Below, piece by piece: positions 14,858 through 22,985 of a DNA stretch of 64,000 nucleotides. The translations under genes and the position numbers were made by a program. The stretch lies in contig NZ_JAUSVA010000002.1 in the NCBI RefSeq assembly GCF_030813695.1, positions 7,959,501 through 8,023,500 on the forward strand, read 5' to 3'. The notes under the pieces are model-generated. The model was not told the origin of the DNA, made no database searches, and worked only from the letters and a program-made list of their open reading frames with translations. Numbering within the stretch: the stretch's first letter is position 1; the number at the start of each line of letters is the position of its first letter. This DNA is from Kitasatospora herbaricolor. Lineage in GTDB: Bacteria > Actinomycetota > Actinomycetes > Streptomycetales > Streptomycetaceae.

Positions 14858-16467
14858 CCGAGCAGGCCAATCCCGACAGCGCGGCCGCCACCGTCCTGGT
14901 GGTCGACGACGACGACACCAGCCGCTACATCCTGGCGAGTTGGCTGCGCCGGGACGGTCACCGGGTGGCCGAGGCGGCGGACGGCACCCAGGGGCTGGCG
15001 CTGCTCGCCGCCGCGACCGGCGCGGACCGGCCCGAACTCGCCGTCGTCGACGTCAACCTGCCGGACATGAGCGGCTTCCAGGTCTGCGAGAGCATCAAGG
15101 CCGACCCGCTCACCGCCCACCTGCCGGTCATCCACGTCTCGGCGACCGCCATCGAGGTCAACGACCGCGCCCAGGGCCTCTATCGCGGCGCCGACGCCTA
15201 CCTCACCGAGCCGATCGCCCCGACCGAGTTCCTGGCCACCGTCACCGCCGCCCTGCGGTACGCCCGGGCCCGTCGCCGGGCCGAACGCCTGGCCGGCCGG
15301 ATCGCCGTCCTCAACCAGGTCACCCTGGACGTGTACGGCGCGCGCGACGGCCGGTCCTTCGCGGCCCTCGCGGCGGCGGGCGCGGCCGCCCTGATGTCCG
15401 CGCCCGCCGCCGTCCTGGCCCTGGACCTCGACGGGCGGGAGGTGCGGGCCGCGACCGGCGGGCCCGGCGAGGGCCCGCGGCGCTTCGGCGGGGCGGCGGC
15501 CGTCCTGGGCGTGCTGGCCGACGCCTCCGCCCCGCAGGAGGGGACGGGTACCAGGACGGCGGTGCTGACCGCCGAGCGGTGGACCGGCCTCACCGGCTGC
15601 GAGGTGTTCGAGGACGCGGGCGAGGTGGCGGTGATCCTGGCCCGGACCTCCCCCGGACGCCCGCCGGTGGCCCTCGCCGTGCCCGCCCGGGCGCTCGGCG
15701 GCGACCGCGACCTGTTCGCCCAGCTCGCCCGGACCTGCGCGCTGGCGCTGGAGGCGCAGCGCAGCCTGCGGGAGGAGCAGGGCCTCGCCCTGGCGCTGCA
15801 ACGCACCTTCCTGCCGAGCCGCCTGCCCTCGGCCCCCGGGGTCGACCTGACGGTCCGCTACGTCCCGGCCGGCGCGAGGACCGAGGTCGGCGGCGACTTC
15901 TACGAGGCGGTCGAGACGCCCGGCGGTCTGCTGCTGGCCATCGGCGACGTCGTCGGGCACTCGCTCGCCGCGGTGGTCGTGATGGGTGAACTCCGGCAGG
16001 CCCTGCGGGCCTACGCCATCGAGGGCCATGAGCCGCACGCCGTCCTCGACCGGCTGGAAGCCTTCCTGGTCCAGTTCCACCCCGGGGTCACGGTGACCGC
16101 CTGCCTGGTCCTGGTCGAGCCGGGTCGGCGGAGCGTCCTGGTCGCCAACGCGGGCCACGTCCCGCCGGTGCTGCGCGATCCTGACGGGGCGGCCCGCCAC
16201 CTCACCGAGCACGGCGTCATCCTCGGACTGGGCAGCACCCACCCGCCGGCGGTCCGCCATCCGGTGCCGGCCGGGGCCACCCTGCTGCTGTTCACCGACG
16301 GACTGGTGGAGGTCCCGGGCGAGCACCTCGACCGGGGCCTGGAGGCCCTGCGCCGGCGGATCGCCGAGGGCCCGCGCGAGCTCGGTCCGCTCTGCGACGG
16401 CCTGCTCGACCTGTTCGCCGAGGGGAAGCAGGACGACATCGCCCTGCTGGCCGCCCGGCTGGACTGA
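14854..16467 (+). CDS. receiver-GAF-PP2C phosphatase, output of the stressosome operon
   Basis: 537 residues. The receiver (about 12-130) has VLVVDDDDTSRYIL and AVVDVNLPDMSG (Asp66). The switch lysine is replaced: AYLTEPIAP has Glu119 where Lys-Pro is expected. A GAF-like domain spans ~140-310 (VLNQVTLDVYGARDGRSFAA...). The PP2C domain (~320-535) contains LALALQRTFLPSRLP, VGGDFYEAVETPGG, AIGDVVGHSLAAVV, LFTDGLVEVPG and KQDDIALLAARLD. Last gene of the coupled operon (ATGA overlap). It occupies the place of RsbU, but its input is a phospho-receiver. It would dephosphorylate an RsbV-like STAS protein to free a SigB-type factor. Confidence 0.92.
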   Translation: MTEQANPDSAAATVLVVDDDDTSRYILASWLRRDGHRVAEAADGTQGLALLAAATGADRPELAVVDVNLPDMSGFQVCESIKADPLTAHLPVIHVSATAIEVNDRAQGLYRGADAYLTEPIAPTEFLATVTAALRYARARRRAERLAGRIAVLNQVTLDVYGARDGRSFAALAAAGAAALMSAPAAVLALDLDGREVRAATGGPGEGPRRFGGAAAVLGVLADASAPQEGTGTRTAVLTAERWTGLTGCEVFEDAGEVAVILARTSPGRPPVALAVPARALGGDRDLFAQLARTCALALEAQRSLREEQGLALALQRTFLPSRLPSAPGVDLTVRYVPAGARTEVGGDFYEAVETPGGLLLAIGDVVGHSLAAVVVMGELRQALRAYAIEGHEPHAVLDRLEAFLVQFHPGVTVTACLVLVEPGRRSVLVANAGHVPPVLRDPDGAARHLTEHGVILGLGSTHPPAVRHPVPAGATLLLFTDGLVEVPGEHLDRGLEALRRRIAEGPRELGPLCDGLLDLFAEGKQDDIALLAARLD

Positions 16468-16504
16468 CGCCCCCGGCCGCCGGGCCCGTGCCGGACGGGC
16501 GTCA
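16465..16504. terminator. bidirectional terminator spanning both stop codons
   Basis: An 8-bp outer stem, TGACGCCC (16465-16472) with GGGCGTCA (16497-16504), includes the stop codons of the two convergent genes. The GC-rich interior can fold further. Confidence 0.5.
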
Positions 16505-16945
16505 GTGCGCCTCGTGCGGCGGCAGGGCCACCGTGTCGAGGTAGAAGGCGTCGATGCTCTGCGCGGCCCGGGTGAAGTCGTCGAGGTTCACCGGCTTGGT
16601 GACGTAGGCGTTCGCGTGGTGCCGGTACGAGCTGGTGATGTCCTCGGGGGCGGAGGACGTGGTGAGCACCACGACGGGAATCTGCTGGAGTTCCGCGTCG
16701 GTCTTCAGGACGTGCAACAGCTCGCGGCCGTTCAGCCGCGGCATGTTGAGGTCGAGGATGATCAGGTCGGGCAGCCGGCGCAGGCTGTCGCGCAGGTACT
16801 CCAGGGCCGCCACGCCGTCCTCGGCGCGGGTGATCGTCCGGGCGGAGCCGCGGTCGAACAGAGCCTCCTCGATCAGCATCGCGTCGGCGGTGTCGTCCTC
16901 CACGAGCAGGACACTCAGCGGACGGGCCGGACGGGGGACGGTCAT
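16502..16945 (-). CDS. Rcp1-like single-domain response regulator (paralog)
   Basis: 147 residues, closely similar throughout to the regulator at 6180: SVLLVEDDTADAMLIEEALF, DLIILDLNMPRLNGREL (Asp65), VVLTTSSAPEDI and NAYVTKPVNLDDFTRA. Differences cluster at the two termini and in the alpha-2/alpha-4 faces, as expected for paralogs with partly separated partners. The ATG overlaps the stop of the helix-turn-helix gene by 4 bases. It converges on the stressosome operon, ending in a shared terminator. Likely partners are the CHASE3 kinase at 7149 or the hybrid kinase at 12971 (inference). Confidence 0.92.
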   Translation of the reverse strand: MTVPRPARPLSVLLVEDDTADAMLIEEALFDRGSARTITRAEDGVAALEYLRDSLRRLPDLIILDLNMPRLNGRELLHVLKTDAELQQIPVVVLTTSSAPEDITSSYRHHANAYVTKPVNLDDFTRAAQSIDAFYLDTVALPPHEAH

Positions 16946-17343
16946 CGGGGGCTCCGCTCGGTCGGGGGGTGGCTCGGGGCGGCGGGGACGAGTCCGGGCC
17001 AGCGTTTCCGGGCGCCCTGGCGGCTCATCTCCAGGGCCTCCCCGAGTTGCGGGTACCCGGCGCCGGCCTCGACCGCGTCCCTGGCGACCTGGTCGGTCAG
17101 CCGCTCGGCCGCACGGCGCAGGTGCACCAGGGTGTGCAGCCTGGCCAGGGCGTCGCCCTGGAGGTCGGTCTCCATGAGGTGGGCCCCCTGGTCGGGGGTC
17201 GGTGGCGCGCCCGGACCGGCCGGTGGCGGCAGCGGCCGGAAAGCCCGCTGCGCCAGCCGCGCGGCGAGGTCGGCGAGGGCCGCCTCCGCGAGGGCCGCGA
17301 TCTGCTCCTCGCTCATGCGGGTGACACGGCGGGCACGGGACAT
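16942..17343 (-). CDS. small helix-turn-helix-like protein (paralog)
   Basis: 133 residues beginning MSRARRVTRMSEEQIAALAE. It is similar to the protein at 6617 over its length: LAARLAQRAFRPLPPP, GDALARLHTLVHLRRAAERL, and the C-terminal GYPQLGEALEMSRQGARKRW. The most conserved patch is YPQLG-x6-SRQ-x-AR-x-RWPGLVP, the probable recognition helix. The ATG at 17343 is chosen because TAGGGT lies exactly 7 bases upstream, as in the paralog; the inner methionine at 17316 has no such signal. Coupled to the response regulator (ATGA). Family not recognised with certainty. Confidence 0.8.
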   Translation of the reverse strand: MSRARRVTRMSEEQIAALAEAALADLAARLAQRAFRPLPPPAGPGAPPTPDQGAHLMETDLQGDALARLHTLVHLRRAAERLTDQVARDAVEAGAGYPQLGEALEMSRQGARKRWPGLVPAAPSHPPTERSPR

Positions 17344-17346
17344 GGG

Positions 17347-17362
17347 GACCACCCTACTGGTC
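17347..17362 (-). promoter_or_regulatory. leaderless -10 element with dyad, HTH-response regulator paralog
   Basis: GACCA-N6-TGGTC (17347-17362) encloses TAGGGT on the minus strand (17356-17351), which ends 7 bases before the ATG at 17343. The dyad core matches 12 of 16 positions of the GACAA-N6-TTGTC core upstream of the 7006 gene. No convincing -35 hexamer is seen. Confidence 0.45.
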
Positions 17363-17465
17363 GGGGCGCGGGCCGGTCCCGCGGTCCGGGAGCCGCGGCC
17401 GTCCGGGGTGGCGGGGGCGGGTACGGCGCCGCCGGCCTTGGGCCCCGGCGGACGGGGAAACGCCT

Positions 17466-17536
17466 CGGCCGGCCCGGGAGGAGGTCTCCCGGGCCGGCCG
17501 TCGACGGCACCGCGCCCGCGGGGCGCGGGGGCCGTC
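17466..17536 (-). terminator. double hairpin terminator of the VKOR-DsbA operon
   Basis: A perfect 15-bp stem (17466-17480 with 17486-17500, 5-base loop), preceded in transcription direction by a second hairpin (17503-17536) with GACGGC/GCCGTC outer and CGCGCCC/GGGCGCG inner arms. Both lie just after the VKOR stop codon. Confidence 0.75.
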
Positions 17537-17538
17537 GC

Positions 17539-18180
17539 TCAGATCAGGGTGCGCCAGTAGTACCAGAACCGGCTGAGGATCAGCAGGGCGATCACCGCGT
17601 ACCAGAGTGCCGGCACCACCCAGTGGTAGCGCAGCGCCTCCCGGACGGCCGGCCGCAGCCGCCCGGACACCGGGATCACGCCGCTGCGCAGGCTGTGCAG
17701 GGTGGTGTACCAGAACAGCGGGATCATCGCCGCCCAGACCAGCATGCAGTAGGGGCAGAGCGCCCCGATCCGGTACAGGGTCTGGATCATCAGCCAGGTG
17801 ACGAAGCCGACCCCGAACACGGTGCCGGCCTGGAGGCCGAGCCAGAACCACCGCCGGTACCGGGCCCCGGCGAGCAGCCCGACGCCGACCGCGACCACCA
17901 CCGAGAATCCGATCAGGCCGATCAGCGAGTTCGGGAAGCCGAAGGCCTCCGCCTGGTCGCTGCCCATCACCGAGCCGCAGCTGATGATCGGGTTGATGTT
18001 GCAGTTGGGGACGTACGACGGGTCCTGCAGCAGGCGGATCTTGTCGATGGTCAGGACCACCGAGGCGGTCAGGCCGAGGGCGCCGGTGACCACCAGCAGC
18101 CAGGCGAAGGCCCGGCTCGCGCCGATCGGTCCGCCGCCCGCCCGGGTGGTGCCGGTGCTCTCCAGGCCGGCGGGGGTCAT
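17539..18180 (-). CDS. VKOR-family membrane disulfide oxidoreductase
   Basis: 213 residues with about five membrane segments. The four catalytic cysteines are Cys60 and Cys68 in VPNCNINPIISCGSVMGSDQ, the loop pair that receives electrons, and Cys142/Cys145 in ALCPYCMLVW, the quinone-proximal CxxC. This enzyme reoxidises DsbA-like proteins using menaquinone at the cell membrane. The preceding gene, a DsbA-like protein, overlaps by 4 bases (ATGA), so the two form a complete oxidative folding pair. Length and motifs match actinobacterial VKOR proteins. Confidence 0.93.
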   Translation of the reverse strand: MTPAGLESTGTTRAGGGPIGASRAFAWLLVVTGALGLTASVVLTIDKIRLLQDPSYVPNCNINPIISCGSVMGSDQAEAFGFPNSLIGLIGFSVVVAVGVGLLAGARYRRWFWLGLQAGTVFGVGFVTWLMIQTLYRIGALCPYCMLVWAAMIPLFWYTTLHSLRSGVIPVSGRLRPAVREALRYHWVVPALWYAVIALLILSRFWYYWRTLI

Positions 18181-19004
18181 CCGATCGCCTGCTTGACCAT
18201 CGCGGTGAACTGCTCCGGGGCGACCGCGGCGCCGTTGCCGAAGACCTCCAGCTTCTTGCCGTCCAGGTTCACCGTCGGGGTGCCGGTGACGCCGCTCTTG
18301 TCGAAGGCCTTGGAGACCTCGGCGGCCCAGGGGGCGTAGGTGCCTTCCTGGACGGCCTTGACGAAGGCGTCGGTCTTCAGGCCCGGCACCTTCCCGGCCA
18401 GCTCCAGCAGGTGGTCGGTGTCGGCGAAGGCGTCGTCGCGCTCGTCCGGCTGGTTGGCGTAGAGCACGTCGTGGAACTGCTTGAACTTGTCCACGCCCTC
18501 GTTCAGCGCCGCGCCGGCGGCGGCGAGCGCGGTGCGCGAGCCCTTGCCGCCCAGGCCCTTGTCGAGGAAGGTGGCCAGGTGGTAGTCGATCTTGTACGTA
18601 CCGTTGTCGGCGAGCGCCTGCATGGTCGGCCCGTCGGTGGTCTCCAACTGCTCGCAGTACGGGCAGCGGAAGTCCTCGTAGACCTCCAGGGTGTGCGCGG
18701 CGTCGGCCTTGCCGTACGTCACCACGGTGCCGCCGGGGCCGCTCGCGTTGGCGGGCACCACCAGCGGTCCGCCCTGTGCCCCGCCGCCGGAGCCGCCGAC
18801 GGCGAAGGCGACACCGGCGGCCAGGGCCAGTACGGCCGCGGAGGCGGCGCCGACCACGGTGCGGCGGCGGATCTTCGCGGACCGCTCGGCCCGCCGGCGC
18901 TCCTCGTGCAGCCGCTCGGTGGCGGCCCGGCCGCCGGGCTTCCGGGCGCCGTTGCCGTTGCCGTTGCCCTTGTCGTTGGTGCCGTTGCTGCTGTTCTTGC
19001 TCAT
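18177..19004 (-). CDS. membrane-anchored DsbA-like thiol oxidoreductase
   Basis: 275 residues. An Asn/Gly-rich basic cytoplasmic tail (repeating NGNGNG) precedes a single transmembrane anchor (about 49-70). The extracytoplasmic thioredoxin-fold domain carries VYEDFRCPYCEQL (active Cys114/Cys117) and VTGTPTVNLDGK, the cis-Pro loop. The architecture matches actinobacterial DsbA-like proteins that introduce disulfides into secreted proteins. The VKOR gene follows with translational coupling. No cysteine outside the CxxC is present, as expected for a dedicated oxidase. Confidence 0.93.
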   Translation of the reverse strand: MSKNSSNGTNDKGNGNGNGARKPGGRAATERLHEERRRAERSAKIRRRTVVGAASAAVLALAAGVAFAVGGSGGGAQGGPLVVPANASGPGGTVVTYGKADAAHTLEVYEDFRCPYCEQLETTDGPTMQALADNGTYKIDYHLATFLDKGLGGKGSRTALAAAGAALNEGVDKFKQFHDVLYANQPDERDDAFADTDHLLELAGKVPGLKTDAFVKAVQEGTYAPWAAEVSKAFDKSGVTGTPTVNLDGKKLEVFGNGAAVAPEQFTAMVKQAIG

Positions 19005-19107
19005 GGGGAGGTCGTCCTGTGCTCGTTCGGAGGTCGGCTGGCGCCGGCGGCCCGCGGAGGGCGGGGGGCCTGGCGCGGCGGGGCGACCGCTGAGAGCGGA
19101 GGTGGTC

Positions 19108-19839
19108 TCAGCAGGCCGGAGCGAGCACCGGCGGACCGCGCCGGACGGCCGGGCACGTCAGGACGTCCTCGACCGGGAGGTGTTCCCGGCTCGACGGCGG
19201 CAGGGGCACCCGGACCACCGGGCGGGCCGGGACCGGCGCGGTGAGCAGTCGGAACAGCCGTCGGACGGTGGCCGTCGCCCGGCTGTGCAGGAAGTCGCGC
19301 AGGGTGCGCAGCGCCTCGGCGAGGCCGGCCAGGGCGGCGTCCGCGCGCCGCAGCCAGAAGGCGGCGAACAGGGCGATCAGGGTGTGCACCAGCAGGAGCA
19401 GGACCCCGCCGGCGGCGGTCGGCACGCCGGCCGACGCGGCGCCGTGGCCCAGCAGGCCACCGCCCCCCGTCAGGCCGCCGTTCCCGGCCAGGCTGCTGTT
19501 CCCGACGATGAAGGCGCCGACCGAACCGCCGCGGCAGACCAGCGGCTCGAAGACGTGCCCCCCGGAGCCGGAGCCCGGGGCGCAGGTCGTCTGCGCGAGG
19601 TCGAAGAGGGCGGACAGGGCCAGCTGCAGGGGCAGGAAGACGGCCGCGATCCGGACGAAGCCCCGCCTGCGGCCCGCCAGGGCCAGGGCGAGGGCGAAGA
19701 CGGCGCCGCCCGCGAGGGCCAGCACCGCTACGGGCAGCGGGCGGCCGGTGACCAGCACCTGGCCGAGCGCGGCGAGCAGCACGACCAGCGCGGCGAAGAT
19801 CGCCGCGCGGAGCGTCCTGCCGGCCTGCTTGCTGTCCAT
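19108..19839 (-). CDS. polytopic membrane protein of unknown function
   Basis: 243 residues starting MDSKQAGRTLRAAIFAALVV. Hydrophobic segments lie at about 10-30, 34-55, 60-83 and 148-165, with a Gly-rich loop (GNGGLTGGGGLLGHG) before the last. The cytoplasmic C-terminal third is basic and ends PPVLAPAC with a terminal cysteine. There is no recognised catalytic motif. Similar proteins occur in other streptomycetes as hypothetical membrane proteins. It lies 103 bases upstream of the DsbA gene on the same strand, so cotranscription with the disulfide system is possible. The upstream reading frame is open but non-conserved; ATG at 19839 precedes the first hydrophobic helix. Confidence 0.7.
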   Translation of the reverse strand: MDSKQAGRTLRAAIFAALVVLLAALGQVLVTGRPLPVAVLALAGGAVFALALALAGRRRGFVRIAAVFLPLQLALSALFDLAQTTCAPGSGSGGHVFEPLVCRGGSVGAFIVGNSSLAGNGGLTGGGGLLGHGAASAGVPTAAGGVLLLLVHTLIALFAAFWLRRADAALAGLAEALRTLRDFLHSRATATVRRLFRLLTAPVPARPVVRVPLPPSSREHLPVEDVLTCPAVRRGPPVLAPAC

Positions 19840-19987
19840 TTGTCCGAGTCTGCCACAGGTGCGCCCGCGGACCGCCGGCCCTGTGAAGAGCCTCACGACG
19901 CGGCCGCGAGCCCGGCGGCCGGTGGCGGCGGGCCGGTCACGCCTCCGGCGGGCTGCGGCGTAGGGGCGCCTGCGGGAGACTTCTTCC

Positions 19988-20854
19988 ATGCCGGAACTGC
20001 CGGAGGTCGAGGCCCTCAGCGTCTTCCTGGGGGAGCACCTGGTCGGGCGCACCGTGGCGAAGGTCCACCCCGTCGCCGTGAGCGCGCTGAAGACGTACGC
20101 GCCGCCGCTCACCGACCTGGAGGGCCGCACCGTCGAGGCGGTGACCAGGCACGGCAAGTTCCTCGACGTCACGGCGGGCGGGCTGCACCTGGTCGTCCAC
20201 CTGGCGCGGGCCGGCTGGCTGCGCTGGCGCGAGAACCTCCCGCCCGAGCCGCCGCACCCCGGCAAGGGCCCGCTGGCCCTGCGCGTCCTGCTGGCCGAGC
20301 CGGCCGGGGCCGGCTTCGACCTGACCGAGGCCGGGACCCAGAAGCGCCTCGCGGTCTACTGCGTGCACGACCCGGCCGAGGTGCCCGGCATCGCCCGGCT
20401 CGGCCCCGACCCGCTGGACCCGGCCTTCACCCTGGAGGCCTTCGCCCGCCTGCTGGGCGGCGAGCGCCGCCGGCTGAAGGGCGTCCTGCGCGACCAGGGC
20501 GTGCTGGCGGGGGTGGGCAACGCGTACTCGGACGAGGTGCTGCACGCGGCCCGGATGTCGCCGTACAAGCTTGCGGCGAGCCTCGACGAGGAGGAGACGG
20601 CCCGCCTGTACCAGGCGCTCGGCAGCACCCTGCGGGAGGCGGTGGAGCGCTCGCGGGGGCTGGCCGCCGGGCTGCTCAAGGCGGAGAAGAAGAGCGGACT
20701 GCGGGTGCACGGACGGGCCGGGCAGCCGTGCCCGGTGTGCGGCGACACCATCCGCGAGGTGTCGTTCAGCGACTCGGCGCTGCAGTACTGCCCGACCTGC
20801 CAGACCGGCGGCAAGCCGCTGGCCGACCGCCGGATGTCCAGGCTGCTGAAGTAG
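19988..20854 (+). CDS. Fpg/Nei-family DNA glycosylase/AP lyase
   Basis: 288 residues beginning MPELPEVEAL, with catalytic Pro2 and Glu3. HGKFLDVTAGGLHLVVHLAR carries the conserved beta-sandwich Lys. VLRDQGVLAGVGNAYSDEVL is the helix-two-turn-helix with the Asn that contacts DNA. A C-terminal zinc finger has CPVC then CPTC separated by 16 residues. It excises oxidised bases (8-oxoG or oxidised pyrimidines) and nicks the AP site. Actinomycetes have several paralogs of differing specificity, so Fpg versus Nei is not resolved. It is divergent from the membrane-protein gene and converges with the methyltransferase at 20915 through a shared terminator. Confidence 0.92.
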   Translation: MPELPEVEALSVFLGEHLVGRTVAKVHPVAVSALKTYAPPLTDLEGRTVEAVTRHGKFLDVTAGGLHLVVHLARAGWLRWRENLPPEPPHPGKGPLALRVLLAEPAGAGFDLTEAGTQKRLAVYCVHDPAEVPGIARLGPDPLDPAFTLEAFARLLGGERRRLKGVLRDQGVLAGVGNAYSDEVLHAARMSPYKLAASLDEEETARLYQALGSTLREAVERSRGLAAGLLKAEKKSGLRVHGRAGQPCPVCGDTIREVSFSDSALQYCPTCQTGGKPLADRRMSRLLK

Positions 20855-20872
20855 CGGCCGCCGGTCGCGGGT

Positions 20873-20906
20873 CGCCGCACCCCGTCCGCGCCTACGGGGT
20901 GCGGCG
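20873..20906. terminator. bidirectional hairpin terminator
   Basis: A perfect 13-bp stem (20873-20885 with 20894-20906), 8-base loop, centred in the 60-base gap between two convergent genes. Confidence 0.8.
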
Positions 20907-20914
20907 GACGGCGG

Positions 20915-21769
20915 CTACTTCTTGCGCGCGACGCCGGACCAGTAGTAGGCGGTCTCCGGGTCGGCGGTCAGCTCTCCGTCGGGCAGCCAGGCCATCACCG
21001 GCGCGACGCCCGGCTCCAGCAGTTCCCAGCCGTCGAAGAACCGGGCGACCGCCTCGCGGGTCCGCGGGACCAGGGTCATGCCGCCCTGGCGGGCGGACTC
21101 CTCGACCTGCCGCACCGCCTCGGGATCGAAGTCCTGGGTCGGGTGGGTCAGGGCGATGCAGCTGCCGGAGGGGAGCGCGTCGCGCAGGGCGGCGACCTTG
21201 CCCCAGGGGTCGTCCTCGTCGGCGATCAGCATCAGGACGGCGATCAGCAGCAGGCCTACCGGCTGCTCCAGGTCCAGGGTGGAGGTCAGCGCGGGGTCGG
21301 CCAGGAGCTCTTCGGCCCGGCCCAGGTCGGCGTGGATGTAGCTGGTACGCCCGGACGGGTCGCCGACCATCAGCGCGCGGGCGTGGGCCAGCACGATCGG
21401 GTCGTTGTCCACGTAGACGACCCGGGTCTCGGGGGCGATGGCCTGGGCGATGTCGTGGGTGTTGGGGGAGGTGGGGATGCCCGTCCCGAGGTCGAGGAAC
21501 TGGCGGATGCCCTGCTCCCGCACCAGGTGGCGCACCGCGCGGCCCTGGAAGGCGCGGTTCTCCTTGGCCATCGTCCGGATGCCGGGGATCGCCTGTTCGA
21601 TGGCCTCGCCCATGGCGCGGTCCGGGGCGAAGTTGGTCTTGCCGCCCAGCCAGTAGTCGTAGATCCGCGCGGAGTGCGGCTTGCTGGTGTCGACACCGAA
21701 GCGCTCCCAGTCGCTCACCTCGCTGCGGTCGCCGTCGTCCTGCTGCGCGAAAGCCTGACTTGTCGTCAT
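20915..21769 (-). CDS. S-adenosyl methyltransferase, PF04672 (DUF574) type
   Basis: 284 residues. Signature features are VDTSKPHSARIYDYWLGGKT near the N-terminus, the SAM-binding FLDLGTGIPTSPNTHDIA, VYVDNDPIVLAHARALM, and LLIAVLMLIADEDDPW. This family is strongly expanded in Streptomyces and related genera, with mostly unknown substrates. It is normally about 270 residues, so this is full length. An AGAGGAAGT site supports the ATG at 21769. Stand-alone gene, divergent from the polysaccharide deacetylase. Confidence 0.92.
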   Translation of the reverse strand: MTTSQAFAQQDDGDRSEVSDWERFGVDTSKPHSARIYDYWLGGKTNFAPDRAMGEAIEQAIPGIRTMAKENRAFQGRAVRHLVREQGIRQFLDLGTGIPTSPNTHDIAQAIAPETRVVYVDNDPIVLAHARALMVGDPSGRTSYIHADLGRAEELLADPALTSTLDLEQPVGLLLIAVLMLIADEDDPWGKVAALRDALPSGSCIALTHPTQDFDPEAVRQVEESARQGGMTLVPRTREAVARFFDGWELLEPGVAPVMAWLPDGELTADPETAYYWSGVARKK

Positions 21770-21920
21770 TACTACTTCCTCTGGAGGCAGATCATCACAC
21801 TGCGGGCCAGGGTAGCGGTCGTGGCTCGGCGGAGGGGTCGCTTGCGCCGTCCGGGTGGTGATTGGCCCGCCGGGATCCGTCGGCCGGGAGGGAGGGGCGG
21901 CGGCTGGGCAGGGATTCGGA

Positions 21921-22934
21921 ATGTCGTCCGATCGTCAGATTTACTCGCGAAGAGTGCTGTTGGTCGCCGCCGGTGCGGCCCTGTTGTCGGTGAGCGGGTG
22001 CGGCCGCCCGGCGTTCGAGCGGGGCGAGAGCGTCGCGTGGCCCGGCACCGGGGCGTTCGGCGCCGGCCTGGACGCCGGCGCCGTCCCGGCCGGCGGCGAC
22101 GGCCCCTCACCGGAGCGTCCGCCGGCACCGTCGCCGACTCCGGCCCCGTCGCCGGTGCCCGAGCCGGGCCACGGCTCCCCGTCCCCGTCCGTGTCCGCGC
22201 CGGCCGGCGGGCCCGGGCAGGGGAGGAGCATCCAGCCCGTGCAGAGCGCGAGCGCGACGGCGAGCGCCGGTTCCGGCGCGGCGCCCGCCCCTTCGCCGAC
22301 CGCGCCCGCCCCGGCCCCCGCGCCGCGGGCCCTGGACCAGGCGCAGAACCGGCCGGTCAGCGAGCTGTCGGCGGCCCGGCGCGTGGTGGCGATCACCATC
22401 GACGACGGGCCCGACCCCCGCTACACCCCGGCGGTGCTCGCCCTGCTGCGGCAGTACGGGATCCGGGCCACCTTCTTCGTGATCGGGCAGAACGCCGCCG
22501 AGTACCCCTCGCTGATCCGGGCCATCGCCGACGGCGGCCACCACCTGGCCAACCACACCTGGTCCCACCCCGAGCTCCGGCGGCTCCCCGAGGCCGCGGT
22601 GAGGACCGAGCTGCAGCGCACCTCGGAGCTGCTGGAGAAGGCCACCGGCCGGGCGACGACCTGGTTCCGGGCGCCGGGCGGGGACTGGTCCCCGGTGGCG
22701 ATGAAGGTCTGCTCGGAGCTGGGCCTGCGCCCGATGAGCTGGTCGGTGGACCCGTTGGACTGGGCGCGTCCCGGCACCGCGGCGATCACCTCGCGGGTGC
22801 TGGGCGGGGTGCGGCCCGGCGCGATCGTCCTCAACCACGACGGCGGCGGCGACCGCTCGCAGACCGTCGCGGCCCTGCGGGCCTACCTGCCGGCGCTGAT
22901 CGAGAAGGGGTACGCGTTCACGGCGCCGCCCTGA
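21921..22934 (+). CDS. lipoprotein polysaccharide deacetylase (CE4/NodB)
   Basis: 337 residues. A lipoprotein signal (YSRRVLLVAAGAALLSVSGC) has lipobox V-S-G-C with Cys at about 28. A Pro/Ser/Ala-rich wall-spanning linker of ~110 residues follows, then a NodB domain: VVAITIDDGPDPRYTP (catalytic DD), FFVIGQNA, HHLANHTWSHPELRRL (metal His pair), TTWFRAPGGDWS, SVDPLDWARPG and VLNHDGGGDRSQTV. It deacetylates GlcNAc or MurNAc polymers (peptidoglycan, chitin or similar) at the cell surface. The ATG at 21921 places the signal peptide at the very N-terminus; an earlier in-frame start would bury it. Confidence 0.9.
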   Translation: MSSDRQIYSRRVLLVAAGAALLSVSGCGRPAFERGESVAWPGTGAFGAGLDAGAVPAGGDGPSPERPPAPSPTPAPSPVPEPGHGSPSPSVSAPAGGPGQGRSIQPVQSASATASAGSGAAPAPSPTAPAPAPAPRALDQAQNRPVSELSAARRVVAITIDDGPDPRYTPAVLALLRQYGIRATFFVIGQNAAEYPSLIRAIADGGHHLANHTWSHPELRRLPEAAVRTELQRTSELLEKATGRATTWFRAPGGDWSPVAMKVCSELGLRPMSWSVDPLDWARPGTAAITSRVLGGVRPGAIVLNHDGGGDRSQTVAALRAYLPALIEKGYAFTAPP

Positions 22935-22985
22935 CCCCTGCCCGGCCGCCCGCCGCCCGGGGCCGCCGCCCGACGTCGTCCCCGG

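Noticed and set aside
18691..21861. 1056-codon plus-strand frame across DsbA, membrane protein and Fpg genes
   Set aside because: Antisense or out of frame with four well-supported genes; Arg/Pro-rich translation without domains.
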